Positions 9,573 to 21,392 of a DNA stretch of 64,000 bases are shown piece after piece (position 1 is the first letter of the stretch; each line of letters begins with the position of its first letter). The stretch comes from Culex pipiens pallens. Its lineage: Eukaryota > Arthropoda > Insecta > Diptera > Culicidae. Below the pieces are notes generated by a model. The model searched no databases, had not been told where the DNA came from, and worked only from the letters and a program-made list of their open reading frames with translations. The stretch covers positions 68,149,877-68,213,876 of the forward strand of contig NC_068939.1 of assembly GCF_016801865.2 (NCBI RefSeq), in the 5' to 3' direction. The position numbers and the translations under genes are program-made.

Positions 9573-10838
9573 AATGTGGAAGATGGCATAGTGAATGGTG
9601 CAATTGGGGACTTGATGTATGTCGAAGAGGGCGTTGATGACTCAGAGGATCGCATCATGAGACTTTGGATCAAATTTGAAAACGCGCAGATCGGGATCAT
9701 TGCGAGGAAAGAGGTGGAGCCTATGATACGCACACGACCCGACATCTTGCAGTCAGATTGGACTCCAATCGTGAAGCGATCCGCAAACATCGATCTGGGT
9801 AACCGCATTAAATGCAAGCGCATACAGTTCCCGGTTGTACCAGCCAATGCCCTTACCATACACAAATCTCAAGGTGGAACCTTTGATAAGATTGTGTACG
9901 ACTATGATAAGTCCCAGGATCAGCAAATGGTGTACGTCGGTTTATCACGTGTGAAGTCGCTGCAGGGCCTCTTTTTGACCAACTCAAAGGGAGACTTCAA
10001 GTTCCACCATGCGAAAGGCTGTGACAGCCCAAAAATGCGAGAACTGCGTAACGAGTACAAGCGTTTGCAGAATAACCGTTTGCGCACCATTGTGGACGAA
10101 GTGGGTGAGGTCTTTGAGAGCAGCGGACCTGCCACCACGTTGATGACCATCAACGTACAGAGTTTGAGAGCTCACAAGTTGGATATAACCACCGATCCCA
10201 TACTTCCCAAGGTTCACTTTCTAGCACTGAGTGAGACGTGGCTGGATGACCACTCCTCAGAGGAAATAGAAGGGTTTACCTGTATCATCCAATCGAAGCG
10301 GGTTGGTGTGCGATCGGGAGGTGTTGCAATCTACCAGAATACGACCGATCCGGATACTACCTTGGCAGTCCCTCATACGCTTGAAGTGGTGGGCAACGAA
10401 CGCGACCAAGAATTCGGCAAGGCAGAAAAGTACGGAGATATTTGTGCAGCAAAGGTGATGGTGATGGGTACTGAAGTACTGCTGGTATCAGTATACATCT
10501 CCCCAGGAACCACAACGAAGCAGAAAATATGGTTCCTTGCTCGCAATTTGATTCGTACTGCCTATGTGGATACGCCAATGGTGGTTACCGGAGACTTCAA
10601 TCTTGACATCACCAAGCAGGATAGTGCAGACTTCGTGGGTTATATGCGAGAACATTTCATGCTGAGTTTGTGCAATGATACGAAGAAGACGACCACACTT
10701 GGTGGTACAGCTCTTGACCTTACGTTCACAAAGAACATGACGGCGGAGGTCACGCGGTACATTGCATATTTCTCTTATCATCGGCCGATGTTGTCTCTCC
10801 TAAGACCAGCAGCATCCGAACCATCTCAGGCGATCTGA
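9573..10838 (+). pseudogene. Helentron C-terminus: end of helicase plus EEP endonuclease, frame-shifted
   Basis: Frame +2 relative to exon 4. It resumes at VNVEDGIVNGAIGDL, then helicase motif V-like ALTIHKSQGGTFD and motif VI YVGLSRVKSLQGL. Next comes an endonuclease/exonuclease/phosphatase domain with TINVQSL (about 10145), SETWLDD (about 10230), GDFNLD (about 10591) and a C-terminal FSYHRPML block. The part normally lying between WQSL and VNVEDG in Helitron helicases (my estimate is a few hundred residues, including motif IV) is absent. No separate promoter or start is needed, as this was one polypeptide. The deletion inactivates the protein. Confidence 0.85.
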
Positions 10839-11560
10839 ACAGCTGTCCTCTGCGCATGACTGATTGCGCACAACTATAACCTGGATTTGACTACAACCTG
10901 GATTCGACTACAACAACTACAACCTGGATTTGACAACAGCATCTACACCTACAGAAGACAAAAATGAAACCGAAGAAGAAAATTTATTGTTAAATTCTAA
11001 CCTCACTGACACTAACACACACTCACAATGAACTGTTCATTTATTAGATTAAGGTCAAATTGAATTCATTGTTACTATTGAGACATTGACACAACTACAT
11101 AACCTCCTTCCCCTTACAATAATACACAAACACATAGGGATCCAATGAAATGTACATAATAGGTTAAGCTGAAGTGAACAGTGCATACTTTAAAACTAAG
11201 TTATGTTACACTTAAATCCCCCCCCCCCTCCTTTTCCACCACCCAATGATATTTCTCCCATTGATTAAATATTTAAACTCTTCTACACACACATACAATC
11301 ACACATACACGTAAACATATACACACATACATACGAATTCACATAAATAACACCTCTACTAATTTCAACAAATCTACCGATCGAGATCTTTGCAGAGATC
11401 ATCCATTTATTTTCAGATTTAAACCCACTATAACGATGACGATTGACAGGAAGGACGAGCGACAGGAAGGACGAATGACAGGAAGGACGAACATCCCAAA
11501 AACACCACAGACGACAGCCCCAGGATCACCACTAATCAAATTTTCTTTTCAGGGCACTCA
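10839..11560. other. Helentron 3' flank, short internal repeats
   Basis: Non-coding. Contains three to four copies of an ACAACCTGGATTYGAC unit (about 10875-10935), a run of C (11218-11229), CA-rich steps (11285-11340), and about three copies of a GACAGGAAGGACGA unit (11446-11490). A GATCT-loop-AGATC hairpin near 11390-11405 could be the Helentron 3' terminal hairpin. Confidence 0.45.
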
Positions 11561-11568
11561 AAACAAAC

Positions 11569-11611
11569 GGTCCTTTTCAGGACCACCAAATATCTCACGA
11601 AAGAGTTACTC
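11569..11611 (+). terminator. Histone-type mRNA 3' end, unit E
   Basis: GGTCCTTTTCAGGACC at 11569-11584 is a variant with a compensatory base-pair change (C-G to T-A) against the other units, followed by CACGAAAGAGTTACT at 11596-11610. It lies about 730 bp downstream of the Helentron stop codon. It could end a Helentron transcript or be another array unit. Confidence 0.8.
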
Positions 11612-11827
11612 ATCGCAAATCAAACCAAAGCAAACTAATGAAATGCAACACAAAAAGAACAATCTGGAATTAATCTATTACTTTATTTCGTTCCAGATTA
11701 ACCATTCATACTTCCGTAAGGAAATTAACGGACGGATATCTCACGACTGGAAGATTTTGAATCAATTCTAGCTCTGCTCTCAGAATTTCATATACATCTG
11801 TTCTATTCAGGACTATTGCACCGGAAA

Positions 11828-11843
11828 TCACGAAAGAGTGATT
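11828..11843 (+). terminator. Degenerate histone-type 3' end, unit F
   Basis: TCACGAAAGAGTGATT matches the downstream element of unit D, but the expected stem-loop just upstream (about 11800-11815, TTCTATTCAGGACTAT) has lost its pairing. This is a decayed copy. Confidence 0.5.
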
Positions 11844-12035
11844 CTTAAACAAATAATTGTTTATAAATAAATAAAATCCAACATTAAATCCCCCTTTATG
11901 AATTTCATAAAATTATTCAATGGACTAAATATGAAGGAATGCAAATCATAATTCTTAAAACTTTTCATATACGTTTGTGTCCGAAGTTCTTCGTCATTAT
12001 GGTTATGCCTGTAGCATTACCACTGCACCTTTTTT

Positions 12036-12920
12036 TTATTTTAAAATTTCGTGTTTTTTCTAACTTTGCAGGGTTGTTTTTTAGAGTGTAACAATGTTCT
12101 ACAAAGTTGTAGAGCAGACAATTACAAAAATTTTGATATATAGACATAAGGGGTTTGCTTATAAACATCACAAGTTATCGCGATTTTACGAAAAAAAGTT
12201 TTGAAAAAGTTACTTTTTGCGTTTCTCTTTGTTTCGTCGTCCGTGTCTGTCGCGGGTGACCATGAACGGCCATGATCGATGACGACCAACTTTTTTAAAA
12301 CTTTTTTTCGTAAAATCGTGATAACTTGTGATGTTTATAAGCAAACCCCTTATGTATATATATTAAAAATTTTGTAATTGTCTGCTCTACAACTTTGTAG
12401 AACATTGTTACACTCTAAAAAATAACCCTGCAAAGTTAGAAAAAACACGAAATTTTAAAATGAAAAATTTTGTTCTAAATGAAAAAATGACCCTTCTGGG
12501 ACAATGTAGATTCGAAAAGTACATTAAATTTCCCATAAAATGACATGTTCCAAAATTTTTTACAGTCGAGTAACGGAAAATGGGAGAATTTTTAAAACTT
12601 TTTTAGTGTTTTTTTCGATGAAAAATACGTTTTTTCGGAATTCTGAGTACGCCATCAAATCGGGCGTTTAATTTTACACAAAAGTCCCTTTGACACCAAA
12701 TTTCTATCTCATCACCGTTTCAGGCTGCAAATTATTGAAAAACACCTCTTTTTTCGCATGTTCAAAAATGGAAGGGGTCGTACCGCCCCTCCGTCACGAG
12801 ATATCAAAAAACGGACCTCGAATTCGTGATCAGGGACAAAAGTTACCCCTTAGGACAAAGTTTCACGCAAATCGAAGAGGGGTCGGGGCAACTGCTGTGT
12901 GAGTTGGCGGAGAATTACCC
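12036..12920. mobile_element. GGGTAATTCT foldback, left end truncated
   Basis: A near-perfect inverted repeat around 12240-12290, with the full right arm ending GAGAATTACCC at 12920. The left arm begins only at about 12036, so the outer part of that arm is missing. The centre holds the same CGTCGTCCGTGTCTGTCGC core as the complete copy, in opposite orientation. Confidence 0.85.
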
Positions 12921-14137
12921 ATTTGCAATTCAGAGATTTGGAGAACCTTTCAACTGAGATCATTTCATAAGCTTTTGCAGGTAGGGTACATATTTCTACG
13001 TTAAGATATTGCTTGCTGGGTGCTCTTTTAGGGAAAATAAATTTTGAGAAACCCCTAGATCTATGTTAACCAATTCAATGAAAACATGGATTTTATAACT
13101 GTTTCAAAAATATACTGGGATCCCTAGAATTCAGAAAAATATCGGAATTATTTTTCAATGCAAAATTTAAATTGCCATTGTGAACTAGGGGAACAGCATC
13201 TAACTCCATCGTGCCTCTAATGTTGGCATTTCAGCGCTTTGGCGTTCAATTACAGCTCATAAAAAGCGTTATCAACTGAAATCGAGTGAACAAGAAGTGA
13301 ACAAGCCATTTTCTATCAACAGTTTTGCAAAATAAGTTGTTTAAATAGTGAATTTCAGCAAACTGCAGCAGCATATTTAAACATATTTTTCAATCACTTT
13401 TTCATGATTTTTTAAGCAAACGCTTGCAAAACTGAGAAGTTTGCCTTCAAACAATTTTACATAAAAATAGTTTTAAAATTAAAGGATTCAGAGCACTTAT
13501 TCATACAAGTCGAAAATCGTAGATCAAAATAAATTATCAAATTCATCACCAGCCAGAACAACAATTCGTATATATAGAAAAATCAATAATTCTGTTCAAA
13601 ATCGATAAAAAAAATTAATTTCAAGTCGACATGTTAGGGAAAAAATTCATGGTAGTTAAAAATCATTGATTTTGCTAAATGTCAAAGTATAATTTCAATT
13701 TCAAAACGATTGGTCGTTACCAGCCAGAGCTTCATACTAGCTGGAAAATCATTTATTTAAGTTTTCAAGTTAGTTCATCAGCACTGAGCACTTTTGGGGT
13801 GACTTTTGGTCGAAAAACGCAATCTCTCGCAATTTCGAAATAACAAAATCAATTCAAATACGTTTGGCGTTGGATTGTTCTTAGAAAGTTTATTGACATT
13901 TTTCTTAAATATGGAATATGATAAACTCTACCTTATATGCCAATCGTTTGAAAATTTACCCAATCTGACTTCTTAGAGGGGGTGACATTGCGTCACATGA
14001 AACTAAAATGATGCTCGAACTCAAAAAAAAAGTCAAAGCAAGTCATCAAACAGTTTTGCTTTTTCGAGGGAATCATATTGACATGCTACAATGATAGAAG
14101 TGGACATTTTCAAACATTTAGGTACTTTTTTAGTGAT
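12921..14137. other. AT-rich intergenic DNA with old dispersed repeat
   Basis: No gene. 13186-13380 resembles 55985-56180 (both start AGGGGAACAGCATCTAA), a dispersed repeat found twice in the window. Confidence 0.5.
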
Positions 14138-15488
14138 GGGTAATTCTCCGCCAACTCACACAGCAGTTGCCCCGACCCCTCTTCGATTTGCGTGAAACTT
14201 TGTCCTAAGGGGTAACTTTTGTCCCTGATCACGAATCCGAGGTCCGTTTTTTGATATCTCGTGACGGAGGGGCGGTACGACCCCTTCCATTTTTGAACAT
14301 GCGAAAAAAGAGGTGTTTTTCAATAATTTGCAGCCTGAAACGGTGATGAGATAGAAATTTGGTGTCAAAGGGACTTTTATGTAAAATTAGACGCCCGATT
14401 TGATGGCGTACTCAGAATTCCGAAAAAACGTATTTTTCATCGAAAAAAACACTAAAAAAGTTTTAAAAATTCTCCCATTTTCCGTTACTCGACTGTAAAA
14501 AATTTTGGAACATGTCATTTTATGGGAAATTTAATGTACTTTTCGAATCTACATTGTCCCAGAAGGGTCATTTTTTCATTTAGAACAAAATTTTTCATTT
14601 TAAAATTTCGTGTTTTTTCTAACTTTGCAGGGTTATTTTTTAGAGTGTAACAATGTTCTACAAAGTTGTAGAGCAGACAATTACAAAAATTTTAATATAT
14701 ATACATAAGGGGTTTGCTTATAAACATCACAAGTTATCACGATTTTACGAAAAAAAGTTTTAAAAAAGTTGGTCGTCATCGATCATGGCCGTTCATGGTC
14801 ACCCGCGACAGACACGGACGACGAAACAAAGAGAAACGCAAAAAGTAACTTTTTCAAAACTTTTTTTCGTAAAATCGCGATAACTTGTGATGTTTATAAG
14901 CAAACCCCTTATGTATATATATTAAAATTTTTGTAATTGTCTGCTCTACAACTTTGTAGAACATTGTTACACTCTAAAAAATAACCCTGCAAAGTTAGAA
15001 AAAACACGAAATTTTAAAATGAAAAATTTTGTTCTAAATGAAAAAATGACCCTTCTGGGACAATGTAGATTCGAAAAGTACATTAAATTTCCCATAAAAT
15101 GACATGTTCCAAAATTTTTTACAGTCGAGTAACGGAAAATGGGAGAATTTTTAATACTTTTTTAGTGTTTTTTTCGATGAAAAATACGTTTTTTCGGAAT
15201 TCTGAGTACGCCATCAAATCGGGCGTCTAATTTTACATAAAAGTCCCTTTGACACCAAATTTCTATCTCATCACCGTTTCAGGCTGCAAATTATTGAAAA
15301 ACACCTCTTTTTTCGCATGTTCAAAAATGGAAGGGGTCGTACCGCCCCTCCGTCACGAGATATCAAAAAACGGACCTCGGATTCGTGATCAGGGACAAAA
15401 GTTACCCCTTAGGACAAAGTTTCACGCAAATCGAAGAGGGGTCGGGGCAACTTTTCCCGATTTCGTGTGAGTTGGTAGAGAATTACCC
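14138..15488. mobile_element. Complete 1,351-bp foldback element (GGGTAATTCT family)
   Basis: Two arms of about 640 bp in inverted orientation around a short core at 14775-14850. Ends are GGGTAATTCTCC and GAGAATTACCC. TGAT is present on both sides (14134-14137, 15489-15492) and may be a 4-bp target duplication. No transposase. The open frames in both arms mirror each other and are not genes. It is the reference copy for partial copies at 287, 12036 and 24211. Confidence 0.88.
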
Positions 15489-16240
15489 TGATATAAAAAA
15501 TGAATGGTTAATTTTTCGAGAGGTTTTTTTTCCAAAGACATATTTCAGGATTTGTTTTAGGAAAGTGATTTTTTTCAGCAAAGCTATCTTAAGATAGTTT
15601 CTACACAACCCCTTAAAAAATTTATTAAAAAGAACTTGTAAAATTGTAAAATTCGTATAAAAATAACTTGACCCAATGTCACCTCTACTGACGGCAACAT
15701 AAACTTTACTCTTACTTTTTGAAAGAACACAAATTAAACTGTGCTAAGAATCTGGTAAGGGAGTTTGCTAAGAATTTTAATGTGCACTAATCTTGCCCTT
15801 GGAGCACTGAATAGCACTAAATTTTCTCTAAATATTGACGCGGGTGAAATATAAAATGGCGTCATGTATGTGGCGTGAATAGACTCCATTTCTGGAGTTG
15901 TTTTAAAAGGTCCAATAAACCAAATTTTCAGTTTTTGCTTTTTGGGTGTTTTTTTAATACCCCTGACTCGGGGCGGTTTTAAAAACACACAAAAAACAAA
16001 AACTGGTCATCCAAATATAAAATTAAAAAGTTTTGGCAGTTGAAAATTTAATTTATTTATGATAAAAAATCATTAAAAATCGAAGATAAATCTTACCACA
16101 TCATATCAAACCACCTACCTCCAATTACAGTCCCCACTGGAATGCACAAATTGGATATCCCGGTAGCAATTTATCGCTTTCGGCTTCCGATGTCTGTTTC
16201 AAGCCAAATTAAAAGCATAAAATCGTCCCAGCCCATCCTG
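15489..16240. other. Intergenic DNA with a foldback MITE remnant
   Basis: 15892-16005 resembles the hairpin MITE at 56739-56893 (CTGGAGTT... arm, GGTCC, TTTTTGGGTGTTTTT). The remainder is AT-rich without coding signal. Confidence 0.5.
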
Positions 16241-17860
16241 ACCTATTAGCAGCAGCAGCAGCAGCAGAAGACTCCAGTAGAGCCAAACCACATATTTTTC
16301 AATTTCAATTACGATAATTGCCGCCCGGATGTTTCCTCAAAGAGAGTTCCGGAGGGGCCTCTAATTGCGACATCTGGGTTATGAGGACCGAAAAACACGC
16401 GCCCTTCTTCACCGAGAGTGGACAAATTTAATAGTGTGCGTCCGTGGGTTGTGGACTCAGCCAGCGACTAAAATGTTATCAGAGGTAATGGTTGTGTCTA
16501 ATTTGGGCTGTTTCCAGAGCCAGAACAGATTGCAATTAGTTTTCGGCCAATCCGGCGAGTGTGCGACCTCCATATCAGATGACCAATTAAAGCTATAAAA
16601 GTCGGTAAGTGGTGCAGCATTGTAGAGGAATAAAAATAGCTCTGTAAATGAGATAGAACAGGCTTCCCATCTTTCAGTTGTACTAATTAGCTTAAAGTTG
16701 ACGTAGAACTGGCATGAAAAGAATGCTCTGCCAAATAATCATGGACGACGATTTATGTTGAAGGTAATACCAAACTCTTATATTACAAAATTATCTTTTC
16801 TGTTGCAACCACACAATTTGCGGAAGAAAAGAAAATACATTATCATCAAAATCCACAATGCTTAACATCAGCATCCATTATCATCAATTCAACAATGCAT
16901 TGTTTGAAGCTAAATTATACCATAAATGGCACAAAGTAATCATGGAGTCAATTTTGCCATCCTCGTGCCATAAACCTGTGTAACATACTTTATGGCATCC
17001 TTGCCCCCACCTCGAGATCATCCCGAAAGGTTCCTCGAAAAGGACAAACTTAAATGTCACGCTAGATAATGGATTTTCCATTACAGACAAGACACAAATT
17101 ACATCCGCACACTCACACCCAGTCACACAGTCACACACAGTCCTTTCAAAAAGGTTTTTATTTTCGTGCCATTTAGTTTGGGAGGGGCTGTGATGTGGTC
17201 GCCTTGGGCTCGACGATGTGGCGAAAGGCGGCTCATCAAGTGTTCGAGCGCGAAATCACCTCCGTCCCAGAACCTTTTTGCGTGAATTTCCTTGCCAAAA
17301 ACAGAAGGGGGAAGAATGGGAAAAGGGGGCTTGGCAGGGTGTGGCCAGGATCACTCGGGTGGAATAAATTACGAGGGGAACGGGGTGGAACGCTTAAATT
17401 AGTTTTTTCTTCTTCTTCTGGTAAACCATGTGAAATTTCACGAGAGTTAAGTGAATCACGGTATAAATCACGGAAACCTGCCTATTTTATCGTTCCAACC
17501 AAATTTAGTTTCAACGATCCACTCATATTAGTTTTTAGGCGATTTTTATTAGCGATTTAGGCTCTGAAAGGTATCATTCCCGATCGGCCATTTGGTGGCC
17601 ATGTTTGTTTAAGAAAAACATTCAAATCTTCATCCATAATGTATCAATTAAAAATTTGTTTTCTTTGTGTTGTTAGTAGAAGCATTTTAAAAGTAGTTAT
17701 TATTTGTTCATTTTAATTTACCCTTAAACATAAATAAGTAAAATAAGTTGTTCGCTCTACAGCATTGCCTTGGCGTACTCGATTGCGTGATTCCTACTCG
17801 AAACTAAGTGTCTGAAGGCTTGATTGTTGAGGCAATTGCAAACCTCTTTTTACACCTAAG
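16241..17860. other. Probable single-copy intergenic DNA
   Basis: Mixed composition. A short CAG run (16248-16269) is the only repeat seen. Small open frames (for example 17195-17560) lack conserved motifs, splice context or codon bias that I can defend. No gene is called. Confidence 0.4.
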
Positions 17861-18235
17861 CTTCCATCCATCACGGAATTCAAACTGACAACCATTAGAT
17901 TGTGAGTCCAACTGCCCACCAGCGACTCCACCGAGACAGGACTCAGGGAGACGACTCCTACACCTGGACTGAGCTATCGATCTAACACCTCTAGGTCAGA
18001 CCGGGGCAAACATTTACTTCCCCGTCCAACGGAAGGCGTGATCAGACAAATCTCGTCTCGAATAAATCCACCAGAACCGTCTGGAATCGACAGCAGGCCG
18101 AATGGGTGAGAGGCAACCACGCTTACCCCTACACCACGGTCCTCGGAAATTTGCCCCTTCTGGAACCTAAATTCAGACCCATCATTGACAGTCATTGTCC
18201 CAAGAGAGAAAGACACCATCTACGACTTGAGCAAC
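17861..18235 (-). repeat. Fragment of tRNA-derived SINE
   Basis: Shares the order CTTCCA...TGAGTCCAACTGCCCACCAGCGACTCCACCG and GAGACGACTCCTACACCTGGA with 20700-21080, at lower identity. On the minus strand these read as a tRNA-like head followed by SINE body. Confidence 0.6.
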
Positions 18236-18549
18236 TCTCTACAAAATCGGCAGATTTCGACCATTTTTATTTTTTGTATTTTTTTATTTGGCTCAAATTT
18301 TGTGGGGGCCTTCCCCATGACCAAATAAGCTATTTTGTGTCATTGGTTCACCCATACAAGTCTCCATACAATTTTGGCTACTGTCCATAAAAAAATGGTA
18401 TGTAAGTATTCAAACAGCTGTAACTTTTAAGTGGATTGTCTGATCCATTTGGTGTCTTCAGCAAAGTTGTAGGTATTGTTGAGGACAATTCAGAAAAAAT
18501 AGGTACACGGAAAAAAAATTGTTAATTTTTTAATCAACTTTTTTTTTCA
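18236..18549. repeat. Left part of an old dispersed repeat interrupted by a retroposon
   Basis: AT-rich sequence with TTCAGCAAAGTTGTAGG, a motif shared with several foldback families in this window. It continues at 19559 after the 965-bp insertion. Confidence 0.5.
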
Positions 18550-18571
18550 CAAATACTCAATTTCCCAAAAT

Positions 18572-19536
18572 GAGTGCATAATTGACAAAGGGAGCGCGTG
18601 GTCGTAAAAAATATTCGTAGTGAAAAGTGATTGTTTTTTTCGTGTGTGCCTTTTGTTTCGCATTTTTGTCGTGTATTGTGTGTTGCGAGGAGAAGATTGC
18701 CCTCTGAAAATGCAGCGTTATCAGTGCATAATTGACAAAGGGAGCGCGTGGTCGTAAAAAATATTCGGAGTGAAAAGTGATTCTTTTGTGATTTTCAAAG
18801 CCCTTCCTATATCATCGTTGATCGGAAGGCACGGCGTCGGGTGAATTGTGTTAAATTTTTTCGAATAAGGTTTTATTTTTTTGTGGTGAAAAAGCCATTT
18901 CTATATAATGATCGAAAGACGTGAATAGTGGATCCTTGAGTGAATAGTGGAGCAAACCCTGGTAACATTTTAGGTTTTAAGTAGGCCATAAAAGCCTATT
19001 GAGGCCGTATGAGGGTTTCCAGAACCATGATAAAACCTGTAAGTTTAAAAATGTTACTAGGGAAATAACTGTGTGTGAGTGATTTTGTGTGTTAACCAGA
19101 AAGACCTTCCCATAGCATCGTTGCTCGGTAGGCTCGCCGACGGGTCTGTTATGAAAGTCCTCCCCATAGCGTCGTAGCTCGGGAGGCATCGAAAAGCCAA
19201 TACCTTATCCTACTAACCCAAAAAATATTAATCACGTGATGCTTGAAGGAGATGCTGTGGATTCAACGGTCTCAAGCGGTATCAACAAGTATATAGCGAA
19301 AAACTATGTGCTTGATGAGTCTGCAACTTCAACTATCGGACTAACATTCCTCCCTTTTGTTGAACTGCAGGCTTCTTGGGAGGGCGCCGGTATTGACTAA
19401 TAAAGTAGGGATCTTCAGAGGTTAAACAGTGAACGGATGGTTGGCTCCCACTGATCATTTTTGATTCATTGTTTAACTTCAGCTGATCTGTCAATAACGG
19501 AGTAGCAGCTCATTGGCAGTCAACCATGCTCATGCT
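18572..19536 (+). mobile_element. 965-bp non-autonomous retroposon with three covarying hairpins
   Basis: Flanked by a perfect 22-bp direct repeat (18550-18571 and 19537-19558), the sign of target-primed reverse transcription. It ends with a CATGCT duplication and no poly(A). The first 60 bases are repeated at 18723 (period 150 bp), like the tandem promoters of some LINE 5' UTRs. No protein is encoded. Three 28-nt hairpins (18802-18829, 19105-19132, 19159-19186) share a CCTYCC outer stem and a TCGT apical loop. I cannot name the parent LINE. Confidence 0.8.
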
Positions 19537-19558
19537 CAAATACTCAATTTCCCAAAAT

Positions 19559-20690
19559 ATTTTTTTGATTTTCGAGATTTTTTGATATGTTTTAGGGGAC
19601 AACAATCCGCAACTTTTGAGCCATAGAGAAACATGGTCAAAAAATATGCCGTCGAGTTATGAATTTTTGAAAAAATAGTGATTTTTGAAAAAAATCGAAA
19701 TTTTATGCAAAAACAAATTTGACGTTATTTTTCAATGCAAAATCGAAAACTACTCTACAGATTTTTTGATAAAGTGCTCCGTTTTCAAGATATAGCCACC
19801 GAAAGTTTGATTTTAGCGAAATATTTGCAGTTTTTCGTTTTTTAAAAAAAGAGACCATGAGTGACCATTTCTAAAAATATTTTTTTTGAAAAGTTCAAAA
19901 AATTTGCTATAAAATTGTCTAAGAGACCTTGAAGATTGGACCTCGGGTTGCTGAGATACAGCCGCTTTAAGAAAAAGAAACACGAAAATTGAAGTTTCCT
20001 TAATCTCACCAAAACAACCCACCATTTTCTAATGACGATATCTCAGCAACTAATGGTCCGATTTTCAATGTTAATACATGAAACATTCGTGAAATTTTCC
20101 GATCTTTTCGAAAAATTTTTTTTTTGAAAATTTCGAAATCAAGACTAGCATTTTAAATGGACGTAATATTCAAATTTTGGCCCTTCACTGTGTAAAATTG
20201 TCTGGAGAATCGATTCCCGCGTTTGGTTTTGGAAAATTATGACGTTTAGAGTACTTAAAAAACAGTTTTATTAAATGAATCTTGTATTTTTGTAGGAGAG
20301 TTGCTCCGTCCTACATTTTTCGTAAGTCTATTTGTAACATTTCAGGCTATTTCCGTGGGCCCACCTTCAAATATGATTTCCAAAATAAAAAATAAAAAAA
20401 ACCTCATAGAAGTGGCGTGGTTTACACCAGCGTTGAACCTTCAGTCGAGAACAGAACACTGATGAAGTCTGCAAGTAGTAAAAGAAATACGTATCTGTCA
20501 AGATTTAAAAAATATAAAGCGGAATTAGAAGAAACAATTCGTCTCTTTGTATTCACAGTAATGCATTCTGCTAAAACGCTTAAATAAAACCACAATTTTT
20601 TTTCAGTGTACTTTTTTTCAGAAAGCCCATCAAATTTCCTACACCACTTTTTGAAACGATGACACGGATTCTAGATACAAAAAAAAACCA
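19559..20690. other. AT-rich old repeat, no gene
   Basis: Right-hand continuation of the repeat interrupted at 18550, rich in A and T runs. No ORF with recognisable content. Confidence 0.5.
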
Positions 20691-21080
20691 TCCACATTTA
20701 CGACCCCCGGGTCTTTTGTGGTCTCTACTGCAAGTTTTTGCTCGAACCTAGGAGTCCGAAGGCTTGAATGGGGAGAGCACCCAAACCTCTTTCTACTCCA
20801 AGGAACCTTCCACCCCAGTGTTTGAACTGACGACCTTTGGACTGCGAGTCCAACCGCCGCCAGCGATTCCACCGGAGTAGGCTTGGTTTGGTGTGTTGTT
20901 TGTACTTATGGCATGGAGACGACTCCTACACCTGGAATGACTTAACGGCCTAACAACCAAGGCCGGGACCGACATTTTACTTCCTCATCCGATGGAAGGT
21001 TGCAGCAGATGGGAATCGAACCCAGAATCATCCGCTTACACAGCGGACAGCGTAACCATTCGGCCACGCACTGCCGCACT
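20691..21080 (-). repeat. tRNA-derived SINE, minus strand
   Basis: On the minus strand it opens with a tRNA-like segment (21077-21005) having an A-box-like GTGGCCGAATGGTTA and a B box GGGTTCGATTCCC. It then has a body with GGAGTCGTCTCC, and a second tRNA-like piece (about 20880-20810) with GGACTCGCAGTCC and GTCAGTTCAAAC. The two tRNA-like modules with a spacer recall bipartite culicine SINEs. Cloverleaf pairing is imperfect, so it is not a functional tRNA gene. Confidence 0.7.
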
Positions 21081-21392
21081 AGATTCTAGATACAGCAACA
21101 TCTAAATTACGAAGAACAAAAATATTTAAAACACTTACGCCCTTCTCAAATGTCATTATTGAGAGCTGCTGGCTCCGTATACGCAAATATGGCTTACATA
21201 AACTTAGGATAACATGTCTTCTAGGGTGGTCCAAATTCGGGCTTTTTCGGGGCTACCCCCTGAAATCAAAGATTGACCCATTAGGCTAAATTCCAAATTT
21301 GAGCTCATTCTGACCACGGGAACCCCTCCCTCTAATCGCTTGAAGTTTCATCATCATTTATCAATTCTTAGATGTAGGATCTTCATTTAATC

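Larger units (their letters stand above)
5028..10838 (+). mobile_element. Helentron (Helitron with EEP endonuclease), helicase broken
   Basis: Rolling-circle transposon gene in four coding exons (5028-5481, 5918-5980, 6043-6429, 6488 onward) joined by GT-AG introns whose phases agree. Domain order is basic/acidic leader, Cys-rich N-terminus, HUH Rep nuclease, Pif1-like SF1 helicase, and an endonuclease/exonuclease/phosphatase domain after the helicase. The last is the mark of the Helentron branch. The helicase carries an internal deletion with frame change near 9572, so this copy should not encode a working protein. Element ends were not determined. A small GATCT/AGATC hairpin near 11390-11405 is a candidate 3' hairpin. 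Confidence 0.9.

Noticed and set aside
12690..12902. 70-73 aa ORF present in every foldback copy
   Set aside because: It lies in the arms, so it occurs on both strands of the same element, and it is explained by arm identity rather than coding constraint.
21005..21077. Possible functional tRNA gene, minus strand
   Set aside because: A and B boxes are visible, but stems are imperfect, position 33 is not T, and it is embedded in a SINE body.
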